Counted from the first letter of the stretch, positions 1-5,805 are shown. The stretch is 5,805 bases of DNA from JAEHDI01 sp035455185 (GCA_035455185.1 DATIFQ010000163.1:1-5805); one strand, 5' to 3'. Translations and numbers: made by a program. Notes: a model not told the origin generated them from the sequence alone.

Positions 1-432
1 TGGAAGAGCGATTTCTTGCTGCCGCTTGCCGGTTTTGCGATCTCGGCGCCAGTCCTCATGGTTGTGGGGCTGGAGCTCGGCTTCATCCCGCCGCCGCATC
101 TCCCGGCCCAGACGGCCGCTCGGATGGCCGGAGCGGCCGGCCTGATTTTTGTGGGAACCGCGCTGCCGGAAGAGATACTGTTCCGCTCGCTCGTCCAGAA
201 CTGGATGATGCTGCGGTTTGGCGACAACATTCGCACACTTCTGGCCGCCAGTTTCCTCTTCGGCTGTGCGCATCTCGATAACGGCCCGCAGCCTCTGCCG
301 AATTGGCGCTACATGATCCTGGCGACCATTGCAGGTATCGCCTACGGCAAGGTCTTTCAAAGATCCTCGACGGTCCTTTCCTCCAGCGGCTTGCACACGC
401 TGGTGAATTGGACGAAACATTCTTTCTTTTGA
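1..432 (+). CDS. CPBP-family intramembrane metalloprotease, 3' part (5' end outside window)
   Basis: This frame is open from the first base and ends at TGA 430-432, so about 143 C-terminal residues are present and the true start lies upstream; the internal TTG at 16 is not a convincing start. The three signature motifs of the CPBP (Abi/CAAX prenyl-protease-like) family are intact: EExxxR (Glu-Glu codons 169-174, Arg 184-186), FxxxH (His 271-273) and HxxxN (His 394-396, Asn 406-408). In this family these residues line a catalytic site inside the membrane. At least four hydrophobic segments are visible, and the protein ends about 7 residues after HxxxN, as is usual, so the C-terminus looks natural. 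Known roles include CAAX-type proteolysis, bacteriocin self-immunity and membrane-protein processing; the substrate here cannot be inferred. The next gene begins at the following base in the same frame. Confidence 0.9.
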   Translation, partial: WKSDFLLPLAGFAISAPVLMVVGLELGFIPPPHLPAQTAARMAGAAGLIFVGTALPEEILFRSLVQNWMMLRFGDNIRTLLAASFLFGCAHLDNGPQPLPNWRYMILATIAGIAYGKVFQRSSTVLSSSGLHTLVNWTKHSFF

Positions 433-1056
433 GTGACCGTGTATCGCAAGCTCGCCATTCTGGAACCACTCGCTGTCTTCGGCCTGATCGTTGCGTACAT
501 CTGGGGACTCCGCGCTATGTACCCCAACCTCTGGATAGCGATCCTGGGGTTGATGCTGCTCTCGCACCTGCTCCATGGCGAAAGCCCCGGACTGCTGGGC
601 TTCGGGACGCGCAACCTGCAAGGTGTAATGCGCGAGATTGCACCGCCGCTTGCGTTTCTGGCGCTTCTGATGCTGGCTTGCGGCATTCTGCTCCGCACCA
701 TCCGACCGATCAGTGTTGACGGAGCCGTCGTGGCACTGGCCGGCTATCTGCCGTGGGGCCTGTTGCAGCAGTACATTTTGAACGGCTACTTTCTGAACCG
801 CTTGGACGCAGTTCTCTCCCCACGCGCGGCGGTAGTTATCACGGCGATGCTCTTCTGCGCCGCCCATGCACCGAACTGGTTCTTGATGGGCGTCACGTTG
901 CCGGGTAGTTATTGGGCTACACGCGTCTATCAGCGGCGCCGAAACCTCTATGTCATGGGCCTGGCTCACGCCATCGTAGGATTCCTGCTCTTCCTGGTGG
1001 TTCCGGATTCGATTACTCATCACCTCCGCGTCGGGCCGGCGTGGTTTAGCCGATAA
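433..1056 (+). CDS. CPBP-like multipass membrane protein with degenerate active-site motif
   Basis: This is a 207-residue protein from GTG 433 to TAA 1054-1056. It has about six hydrophobic segments (around residues 10-27, 33-48, 70-88, 97-113, 131-146, 172-190). It resembles the CPBP fold: WGLLQQYILNGYFLNRL (residues 108-124) aligns with the EExxxR helix, FCAAH (141-145) matches FxxxH, and GLAHAIVG (176-183) takes the place of the HxxxN helix. The catalytic Glu pair is replaced by Gln112-Gln113, the Arg by Asn117, and the last-motif Asn by Gly183; His145 and His179 remain. It may therefore be non-proteolytic or use altered chemistry. No Shine-Dalgarno sequence precedes the GTG, which abuts the previous gene's TGA, so translation probably depends on re-initiation or readthrough from the upstream gene. 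GTG 439 is an alternative start. Some acidobacterial CPBP-like proteins may share the QQ variant; this is recollection, not a search. Confidence 0.8.
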   Translation: MTVYRKLAILEPLAVFGLIVAYIWGLRAMYPNLWIAILGLMLLSHLLHGESPGLLGFGTRNLQGVMREIAPPLAFLALLMLACGILLRTIRPISVDGAVVALAGYLPWGLLQQYILNGYFLNRLDAVLSPRAAVVITAMLFCAAHAPNWFLMGVTLPGSYWATRVYQRRRNLYVMGLAHAIVGFLLFLVVPDSITHHLRVGPAWFSR

Positions 1057-1107
1057 GTTGCGACTTGCGGGGAGGACGCCGAGGGAGAAACACACGCCAG
1101 ACGGCCA

Positions 1108-1539
1108 TCAACGGTCAGGCATTAAAAGCACCGCAGTGCTCCGTACGAGGCCGAAAAGCATCATTGCCCAGGCCGCAACCCGGCGACGGGCTGTTTCGCG
1201 GTTCACGTGCACATCTGCTATGAAGCGATAGCCGCGGCGAGGCACTGTCTCAATGAATCGAGGATTCCGAGGCGAGTCGCACAAAGCGCTGCGGGCTTTC
1301 TTGATCGCCGCGTTTAGCCCTTGGTCGAACTCGATGAAGGTACCGTCGGGCCAGAGCGCCTTTTCGAGTTCCTTTCGGGTCACTACTTCTCCAGGCCGTT
1401 GAACCAACAGAGCAAGCGCCTGGAAGGGTTGCTGCTGGAGCCTGACTCTACGCCCCTTCTTACGAAGTTCGCCCGTGGCCAGGTCCGCCTCGAATAGTCC
1501 GAAGTGCACCGAGATTGCCCCTTTAGCGCTGCTCAACAT
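1108..1539 (-). CDS. Short CadC/OmpR-type winged-helix regulator with C-terminal membrane-like helix (probably truncated)
   Basis: This is a 143-residue protein (ATG 1539-1537, TGA 1110-1108). Residues 13-110 form a Trans_reg_C winged helix: an N-terminal beta sheet (FGLFEADLATGELRKKG), the core PFQALALLVQRPGEVVTRKEL, LW at 62-63, the recognition-helix region FDQGLNAAIKKARSAL (71-86), and the wing ETVPRRGYRF (97-106). There is no receiver domain. A basic stretch ETARRR (115-120) leads into a hydrophobic segment (121-140), as in membrane-anchored CadC/ToxR-like regulators, but the protein stops there. Relatives in Acidobacteria normally continue with several hundred residues of TPR or beta-propeller repeats outside the membrane. 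Only 51 bp separate its stop from the convergent neighbour's stop, so the missing part is absent rather than frameshifted. Gene or remnant cannot be decided. It is preceded by only a weak purine stretch, so the start is uncertain. It lies 77 bp downstream of the secreted-protein gene on the same strand. Confidence 0.8.
   Translation of the reverse strand: MLSSAKGAISVHFGLFEADLATGELRKKGRRVRLQQQPFQALALLVQRPGEVVTRKELEKALWPDGTFIEFDQGLNAAIKKARSALCDSPRNPRFIETVPRRGYRFIADVHVNRETARRRVAAWAMMLFGLVRSTAVLLMPDR
1121..1140 (-). terminator. Terminator-like hairpin inside the last codons of the winged-helix gene
   Basis: Read on the minus strand, AGCAC (1140-1136), loop TGCG (1135-1132) and GTGCT (1131-1127) form a perfect 5-bp stem that two G-U pairs can lengthen. 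TTTAAT (1126-1121) follows directly, so with the last stem base there are four consecutive T. The shape is that of a short rho-independent terminator, but the stem is weak and not very GC-rich. It lies within codons 133-139 of the winged-helix gene, upstream of its stop codon, which is unusual and fits a truncated 3' end. Confidence 0.35.
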
Positions 1540-1616
1540 CGCTAATTGCCCAGTTTTGTGAACTCCCTGTTACGGGCGAGACATAGATGTAGAATGTCAG
1601 ACAGAAAATCCCCGTC

Positions 1617-2381
1617 CTACAGCGGGCCCAGCGCGGTAATCAAAATCTGTAACGGCATCGAGTACTGGCCTTCGTGCGTCCCGTTGTGCAGGGTGGCGCG
1701 CTCGTACAACGACGGGTACACGGTGTCAGCCAGCTCGCCATCCACAATCCATTGCGCCGTGTTGCTCAGTGACCAGGGCTGCGAAGGGTTCGGCGGAGGC
1801 ATGTAGTGCACTCTCACCCACGAGGTCTCCACCGGCAGATTGCTGTCGGCCAGGATGCCGCCGTGTATGTTGGGAACGCACACCAAGTCTCCCGGGCACG
1901 CCCAGGCATCCGGCAGGAGGCGCAGATGATGGGTCTTACCATCCGGCGCCGGAAACTGGCTGGCCATGCTGGTGTAAAAATACGGGTCCTTGGAGCCGAG
2001 GAGGTTTCGGACGTTGAAGAACGCCTGGCTTTGGAAGGGTGCGCCTCCCGCAAACGACGGCGGCGGGTTCACGATATTCGAGTTCGGAAACGGATTGGGG
2101 ACCCGGATCCAAACGGAGCGCTTGGAGTGGGCGAGCACCAGCGTGGCGTCGTTGGTGGGGTTACTGCCGCAGCGGTGGATGCTTCCATTCTCGTACGGTT
2201 TTGTTGGGTCATCATTCCATATCGCCGCCGGAGCCGCCGTGGTGCTCAAGAACGTGTAGCTGATCGGGAGATCCTGGCAGCCAGTCCTGGGGGCTGCCGA
2301 GCTGCGGGTTGGCAGCGGCGCCAACAACGTAGCAGCCATTGCCGGGATGACGAGAAGAGATGCTTTGCCAAATCGTGTCAT
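1617..2381 (-). CDS. Secreted hypothetical protein with four cysteines
   Basis: This is a 254-residue protein that I do not recognise (ATG 2381-2379, TAG 1619-1617). The frame stays open upstream to 2582, but this start is preferred because AAGGAGG (2392-2386) sits 4 nt before it and a signal peptide begins at it: Lys/Arg at residues 3 and 6, a hydrophobic core at 9-23, and a likely signal-peptidase I cut after SSAA near residue 30. The mature part is Pro/Asn/Trp-rich with no further membrane segment. It has four cysteines (35, 71, 162, 168), the last two in WACPGDLVC; an even number in an exported protein suggests two disulfides. Short alternating hydrophobic stretches such as SVWIRV, SWVRVHY and QWIVDG look like beta strands. 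No catalytic motif is evident. The gene diverges from the TonB-dependent-receptor gene across a shared 340-bp region and precedes the winged-helix gene on the same strand. Confidence 0.8.
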   Translation of the reverse strand: MTRFGKASLLVIPAMAATLLAPLPTRSSAAPRTGCQDLPISYTFLSTTAAPAAIWNDDPTKPYENGSIHRCGSNPTNDATLVLAHSKRSVWIRVPNPFPNSNIVNPPPSFAGGAPFQSQAFFNVRNLLGSKDPYFYTSMASQFPAPDGKTHHLRLLPDAWACPGDLVCVPNIHGGILADSNLPVETSWVRVHYMPPPNPSQPWSLSNTAQWIVDGELADTVYPSLYERATLHNGTHEGQYSMPLQILITALGPL

Positions 2382-2385
2382 GTGT

Positions 2386-2392
2386 CCTCCTT
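2386..2392 (-). promoter_or_regulatory. Ribosome-binding site fixing the start of the secreted-protein gene
   Basis: AAGGAGG on the minus strand is a full anti-Shine-Dalgarno complement, 4 nt before ATG 2381. It selects this ATG over the in-frame upstream start at 2582, which would add 67 residues ahead of the signal peptide. Confidence 0.85.
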
Positions 2393-2412
2393 GAAAGCCA
2401 GATTGATTCCCG

Positions 2413-2446
2413 AAAAAGCACCGGCTGCTGCCGGCCTTCGCCTTTT
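2413..2446 (-). promoter_or_regulatory. Two-part leader hairpin with T-run, attenuator-like
   Basis: On the minus strand, CCGGC (2434-2430), loop AGCA, and GCCGG (2425-2421) form a GC-only stem. An outer stem of AAAAGGC (2446-2440) with GCTTTTT (2419-2413) encloses it, separated by an asymmetric internal loop. The 3' arm ends in five T. It lies about 20 nt upstream of the ribosome-binding site of the secreted-protein gene, so it would be in the transcript leader if transcription starts upstream. A role in attenuation or mRNA stability is inference only. Confidence 0.25.
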
Positions 2447-2581
2447 GCATCCGGCCCCTCGTTTCGGGGATGACCTGAGTGTAGTCGGATCGCCAGCGGA
2501 GAGTCATCAAGATTCTGCCAAGATTTCGTGCGATTCTCGCGGGGAAACAAGTTCGGGTTCTCAGCCGAACCTCAAAGGGCA

Positions 2582-2598
2582 TTTTCAGCCGTTTTCAG
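2582..2598. repeat. TTTTCAG direct repeat, 10-bp period
   Basis: TTTTCAG occurs at 2582-2588 and again at 2592-2598, separated by CCG. The spacing of about one helical turn suits a dimeric DNA-binding protein. With 7-bp units this could also be chance. Confidence 0.3.
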
Positions 2599-2602
2599 GA
2601 CC

Positions 2603-2624
2603 GCGCGAGCCAAACTGGCTGCGC
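2603..2624. other. Inverted repeat with one bulged base
   Basis: GCGC (2603-2606), bulged G, AGCC (2608-2611), loop AAACT, GGCT (2617-2620) and GCGC (2621-2624) give an 8-bp stem. Neither side has a T-run, so it is not terminator-like. It lies 45-66 bp upstream of the candidate -35 element and could be an operator; its function is unknown. Confidence 0.3.
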
Positions 2625-2652
2625 CCTCCGTGCGTCCGCGGTGATCCGCCCC

Positions 2653-2674
2653 GAAACTTAACAGAAACTTGACA
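2653..2674. promoter_or_regulatory. 11-bp tandem direct repeat, Pho-box-like operator candidate
   Basis: GAAACTTAACA (2653-2663) is followed immediately by GAAACTTGACA (2664-2674), matching at 10 of 11 positions, and GAA (2675-2677) begins a third unit. On the minus strand this gives CTGTCA, five bases, then CTGTTA, close to the Pho-box pattern of two CTGTCA units spaced 11 bp apart. OmpR/PhoB-type winged helices are known to bind tandem repeats with this period. The repeat overlaps the TTGACA -35 hexamer of the receptor promoter candidate. The Pho-box orientation faces away from the receptor gene, so repression or an unrelated regulator is as likely as PhoB activation. Confidence 0.45.
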
Positions 2675-2696
2675 GAAGGGTGTGGACAGGTAGTGT
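2669..2696 (+). promoter_or_regulatory. Candidate sigma-70 promoter of the TonB-dependent-receptor-like gene
   Basis: TTGACA (2669-2674) is a perfect -35 hexamer. TAGTGT (2691-2696) matches the -10 consensus at 4 of 6 positions with 16-bp spacing. Transcription would start near 2703, leaving a leader of about 20 nt. The -35 lies in the second unit of the 11-bp repeat. Confidence 0.45.
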
Positions 2697-2712
2697 TAGG
2701 ATCTCTCTAACT

Positions 2713-2721
2713 GGGGGTAGG
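2713..2721 (+). promoter_or_regulatory. Ribosome-binding site of the TonB-dependent-receptor-like gene
   Basis: GGGGG (2713-2717), followed by TAGG up to ATG 2722, is a purine-rich but non-canonical Shine-Dalgarno sequence. It supports ATG 2722, where the predicted signal peptide begins. Confidence 0.5.
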
Positions 2722-5700
2722 ATGTCCATTCCGCGCTGTTTTCCTGCCTTTGCCCTGTTAGCGGGCGTTGTCGCGAGCGCACCGTCGTTGTGCGCGCAGT
2801 CCACTTTCGGCAGCATCGTCGGTTCGGTGAAGGACCTCTCCAGCGCCGTCGTTCCAGCAGCCACGATCGCCGCTCGTGACGTTGAAGAGAACACAACCAG
2901 GACTACAACCTCAAACGATCAAGGGTTGTACGAACTGCTCAATCTCAAGCCTGGCAGATATGAGATCACCGCCACGAAGGCCGGGTTTTCGACGTTCACG
3001 ATCCGTGCGGTGATGCTCCTGGCGCGGGACACGGTTCGGGCGGATGTCCGGCTGGAGGTGTCGCCCATCAAGGAATCGGTTGCTGTAACCGGCGAGGCGT
3101 CAATCATCAATACCGAGAATGGGACCATCTCCGACACGAAGAGCTTCCGTGAGATCACCGGGTTACCGCTCAACTACCGCGGCGTTACCACCAGCCCTCT
3201 GATAGCCCTCATAAGCGTGCCCGGCGTACAGATGTCCCTCCTCGATCGCCCTTCTATCGGGGGCGGGCTGCCGGCGCAAATCGAATACAGTCTCGACGGC
3301 ATATCGACGGTAAACATCGCATTTTTTGGACCGATCTATGACATGTACCCCTCTACGGAGATGATCAGCGAGTTCAAAGTGATCTCCGTGAACAATAGCG
3401 CGGAGTACGGGCAAATGGGTGATGTGACCGTCATCACGCGCGGCGGAACGAACCAGTTGCATGGGAGCGCGGTGTGGTATCACCAGAACAGCGCCCTGGA
3501 CGCCACGATCTACGGTGCGCCCGAAAAGCAGTCCAAGGTCTTCAACACGTTTGGCGGCAGCTTGAGCGGCCCACTGTACCTGCCGGGCCTCTATCACGGG
3601 CGCGATCGCACTTTCTTCTTTGTTGACTACGAAGGGAACCGCAAGCCGTCTGCCGTGGTGGAACATCTATCGGTTCCCACAGCTTCGATGCGTGCCGGAG
3701 ATCTGAATGGCGTCCCCGGCCAGTCCGCGTCGGATCCGCTTTCCGGGGCTCCGTTTCCGAACAACGCAATCCCCGCAACGCGGATTAATTCTGTGGCCCG
3801 CACGCTGTTCCAGAGGTACTATCCGCTGCCCAACTTCAACACCGATGGCACAACGTTCGACAATTACCGCTCGGTGGTCCCGACCTCGATTTACACGGAC
3901 GGGTATGACGTGCGCGTCGATCACGTGCTGAACTCCCGGCATCAGATATTCGGGCGCTGGAGCTGGAAGGAGATCTCCGGTAAAGGGGCCTACGAATTGT
4001 TGCCCCCCGAACAGTACGACTCCGCAAATCGGAACCTGATCCTGTCCCACAATTTCGTGTTGCGCCCCAATGTATTCAACGAATCCCGATTCGGCTTCGG
4101 CCTGTCTGACGGCCGCACGCGATTCCCGATTCTGGGCGCTGACGCGGTGGCCACGCTGGGTCTTGAGGGTCTGAACCTGTCGAACGCTGGAGGTGTGGGC
4201 GGCTTCCCGCTGTTCGATTTCTCCGAAGGGACCGGCTTCTACCTCATCGGCCACCCGCGCGATGGTCCAGGCCGCTCGCGAAACTGGCAGTTCACCGACA
4301 ACTTGAGTTGGATCCGCGGCCGCCACAGCATGAAATTCGGCGCCGACATCCGGCGCATCGGCTGGGTAGGGGTGTTGAGCGATGGCGGGGGTGACGACTT
4401 CGGGAGTTTCCTTTTCCAGCCGGACGCCTTCAGCGGAAATGCCTTTGTGGACCTGCTGCTGGGCCTGCCCTACCTAACCGAATACGGGTTGCTTGGACCG
4501 AACCTGGATGAATCGGCAACGCACGCTCACTTTTACGGCCAGGATCAGTGGCAGGTAAATGACCGTCTCACGGTCAGCATCGGGATTCGCTGGAGCGTCC
4601 ATCCGCCTATGACCGAAGCCTCCGGCAACATAACCAATTTCGACCCGGCCAGCGGAAACGTCATCGTGCCGGATCACACGATTCCAGCCGCTCCCGGCTT
4701 CCTCACCGGAATTAATGCATGCCCCGGTGTGACAACCGCTTTCCCTTGCACGAAGATCGTCACGGCGAGTGAGGCGGGCGTGGGGCAGGGCCTACGTCGA
4801 ACATACTATGGAAACTGGGCGCCGCGCGTCAGCATTGCATGGCGTCCCTTCGCGAGTAACAAGACAGTTGTGCGCTCCGGGTTTGGCGAGTTCACGCAGA
4901 CGATTCTGGGAGCAACGGCGTCCGGACTAACCGCCATCCACAGTACCGACCTGCGGGACGAGTTTAATTACCAGGGTCCCGGAGTGGCCCCACAGTTTGT
5001 TCTGCCGCTGGTTGCCAGTGGCGCTTTTGTTCTGCCTCAGCCCGGTACCAAGACTTTTGGAGACGGGATGGATACGTCATACAAAGACCCTCGATCGTAT
5101 CAATGGAACTTCACGCTGGAGCATGCTCTGGCCGCGGAGACCAGGTTGCGGCTCAGTTATATCGGGAGCCACTCCGTAGGTCTCAACGGCTTGGTGAACT
5201 ACAACCAGCAGCATGCCAGCACAACGCCGTTTTCGGCAAGCCGCAGGCCGTACCCCGCGTTCAGGACTGTGGGGATGTGGGAAAACATCGGCTTTGCCAG
5301 CTACGAAGCCTTTCAGGCGGAGGCGACTCGAAGGTTTGCGCGTGGCCTGTTCTTCCAGGCAAGTTACATCTTCTCGAAAAATATCGGCAACGCCGGTAGT
5401 GCCTATGGCGGCCAGGGCGGTCTCCTCTTCGTGCCTGAGGCGCTGCCAAACGCTGTCACCGATCGTTTCAATACCCGCCTCGACCGTGGCATTCTTGCGG
5501 GATCGCGTGCGAACCGGTTTCTGTTCACGGGCATCTACGAGCTTCCGTGGGGCAAGGGGCGGCGATATGCGAACCGGCTGCCGGCGCTTCCGAACGCTCT
5601 TTTCGGCGGGTGGAACCTGAGCACGATCACGTTGCTGGAGTCCGGGCCGTTCCAGACGGCCTTCACACGAGCGCCTGACCCATCCAATTCAGGAGCAGGC

Positions 5701-5805
5701 GGGCGACTCAAACGGCCGGACCGCATCGGTGATGGAAACCTTCCCCATCCGACTCCGGACCACTGGTACGACATCACCGCATTCGTGCCTACCCCCCAGG
5801 GAGCA
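2722..5805 (+). CDS. Oar-like TonB-dependent-receptor family outer-membrane protein (3' end outside window)
   Basis: The frame is open for 1028 codons from ATG 2722 to the right edge without a stop. The signal peptide is residues 1-25, with a likely cut at LCA-QS. Residues about 28-113 form a carboxypeptidase-regulatory-like (CNA-B-like) beta sandwich (GSIVGSVKD ... GLYELLNLKPGRYEITATKAGF). Residues about 115-250 are a plug-type domain: LPLNYRG (148-154), VPGV, EYSLDG (188-193) and TRGGTNQLHGS (239-249). A long beta-barrel region follows with family hallmarks FFFVDYEGNR (298-307), NWAPRVSIAWRPF, YIGSH (813-817), GGWNLS (962-967) and WYDITAF (1015-1021). Two cysteines (667, 676) may staple a surface loop. 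Relatives are often 1050-1250 residues, so roughly 100 residues are missing. Such proteins are thought to move large substrates or adhesins across the outer membrane with TonB energy; no obvious TonB box was seen. The substrate is unknown. Confidence 0.93.
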   Translation, partial: MSIPRCFPAFALLAGVVASAPSLCAQSTFGSIVGSVKDLSSAVVPAATIAARDVEENTTRTTTSNDQGLYELLNLKPGRYEITATKAGFSTFTIRAVMLLARDTVRADVRLEVSPIKESVAVTGEASIINTENGTISDTKSFREITGLPLNYRGVTTSPLIALISVPGVQMSLLDRPSIGGGLPAQIEYSLDGISTVNIAFFGPIYDMYPSTEMISEFKVISVNNSAEYGQMGDVTVITRGGTNQLHGSAVWYHQNSALDATIYGAPEKQSKVFNTFGGSLSGPLYLPGLYHGRDRTFFFVDYEGNRKPSAVVEHLSVPTASMRAGDLNGVPGQSASDPLSGAPFPNNAIPATRINSVARTLFQRYYPLPNFNTDGTTFDNYRSVVPTSIYTDGYDVRVDHVLNSRHQIFGRWSWKEISGKGAYELLPPEQYDSANRNLILSHNFVLRPNVFNESRFGFGLSDGRTRFPILGADAVATLGLEGLNLSNAGGVGGFPLFDFSEGTGFYLIGHPRDGPGRSRNWQFTDNLSWIRGRHSMKFGADIRRIGWVGVLSDGGGDDFGSFLFQPDAFSGNAFVDLLLGLPYLTEYGLLGPNLDESATHAHFYGQDQWQVNDRLTVSIGIRWSVHPPMTEASGNITNFDPASGNVIVPDHTIPAAPGFLTGINACPGVTTAFPCTKIVTASEAGVGQGLRRTYYGNWAPRVSIAWRPFASNKTVVRSGFGEFTQTILGATASGLTAIHSTDLRDEFNYQGPGVAPQFVLPLVASGAFVLPQPGTKTFGDGMDTSYKDPRSYQWNFTLEHALAAETRLRLSYIGSHSVGLNGLVNYNQQHASTTPFSASRRPYPAFRTVGMWENIGFASYEAFQAEATRRFARGLFFQASYIFSKNIGNAGSAYGGQGGLLFVPEALPNAVTDRFNTRLDRGILAGSRANRFLFTGIYELPWGKGRRYANRLPALPNALFGGWNLSTITLLESGPFQTAFTRAPDPSNSGAGGRLKRPDRIGDGNLPHPTPDHWYDITAFVPTPQGA

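Larger units (their letters stand above)
2382..2721. other. 340-bp divergent intergenic control region
   Basis: No gene is supported here. The minus-strand frame open from 2582 to 2382 is judged to be 5' leader of the secreted-protein gene, because an ideal ribosome-binding site and signal peptide start at 2381. The region holds a leader hairpin (2413-2446), a TTTTCAG direct repeat (2582-2598), a bulged hairpin (2603-2624), an 11-bp tandem repeat (2653-2674) and a plus-strand promoter candidate (2669-2696). No convincing minus-strand -35/-10 pair was found for the secreted-protein gene. Confidence 0.7.

Noticed and set aside
430..432. TGA as a selenocysteine codon.
   Set aside because: The first CPBP protein ends naturally after its last motif, no selenoprotein family fits, and no convincing downstream SECIS-like stem was seen.
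303..719. A plus-strand frame bridging the junction of the two CPBP genes.
   Set aside because: It lies out of frame over two well-supported membrane-protein genes, and its product is hydrophilic and low in complexity.
1595..1603. The short palindrome TGTC-A-GACA upstream of the winged-helix gene as an operator.
   Set aside because: Nine bases with 4-bp arms is too little to separate from chance, and no second copy is seen nearby.
2506..2526. A possible sigma-54 promoter (TTGGCA ... TTGAT on the minus strand) for the secreted-protein gene.
   Set aside because: The GG-to-GC spacing is one base short and the -12 GC is missing.
2382..2582. A 67-residue N-terminal extension of the secreted protein from ATG 2582.
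   Set aside because: It would bury the signal peptide inside the protein. The AAGGAGG at 2392-2386 points to ATG 2381.
1806..2672. A 288-codon plus-strand frame opposite the secreted-protein gene.
   Set aside because: Its product is rich in Arg and Gly with no fold signals. The minus strand has an ideal ribosome-binding site, a signal peptide and a balanced composition.
3163..4326. Two long consecutive minus-strand frames (167 and 219 codons) opposite the receptor-like gene.
   Set aside because: The plus strand here encodes uninterrupted plug and barrel sequence with clear family motifs. The antisense products are Arg/Val-rich with no domain, as expected for shadow frames in GC-rich DNA.

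Overview
The window is probably a chromosomal segment of a GC-rich acidobacterium (Acidobacteriota, possibly Solibacter/Bryobacter-like). This is inferred from two gene families typical of that phylum: a very large Oar-like TonB-dependent receptor with an N-terminal carboxypeptidase-regulatory-like domain, and a CadC/OmpR-type winged-helix protein of the 'GELRKxGxxVRLQxQPFQ ... FIETVPRRGYRFIA' type. No tRNA, rRNA, CRISPR array, insertion sequence, integrase or replication origin was seen.

Layout. (1) 1-1056, plus strand: two consecutive CPBP-family (Abi/CAAX-protease-like) integral membrane proteins. The first is cut by the left window edge and keeps all the catalytic motifs. The second follows in the same reading frame after a single TGA codon and has lost the EExxxR motif (QQxxxN instead). 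(2) 1108-1539, minus strand, convergent: a short winged-helix regulator that stops just after a membrane-like helix, with no room for the sensor domain usual in this family. A terminator-like hairpin lies inside its last codons. (3) 1617-2381, minus strand: an unrecognised secreted protein with a clear signal peptide, a strong ribosome-binding site and four cysteines. (4) 2382-2721: a 340-bp divergent intergenic region carrying an 11-bp tandem direct repeat that resembles a Pho box and overlaps a TTGACA -35 element, plus a second short repeat and two hairpins. (5) 2722 to the right edge, plus strand: 1028 codons of a TonB-dependent-receptor-like outer-membrane protein, open at its 3' end.

How the parts may work together. 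The secreted protein and the receptor diverge from one control region and are both exported, so shared regulation is plausible but unproven. The winged-helix gene lies 77 bp downstream of the secreted-protein gene on the same strand and could be co-transcribed with it. Its fold belongs to the class that recognises roughly 11-bp direct repeats, so it is a candidate for the intergenic repeat. The CPBP pair converges on this group and has no evident functional tie to it.

Most of the window is ordinary acidobacterial content. The points most worth a second look are the in-frame TGA joining an intact and a degenerate CPBP domain, the Pho-box-like repeat, and the truncated regulator with its embedded terminator-like hairpin.
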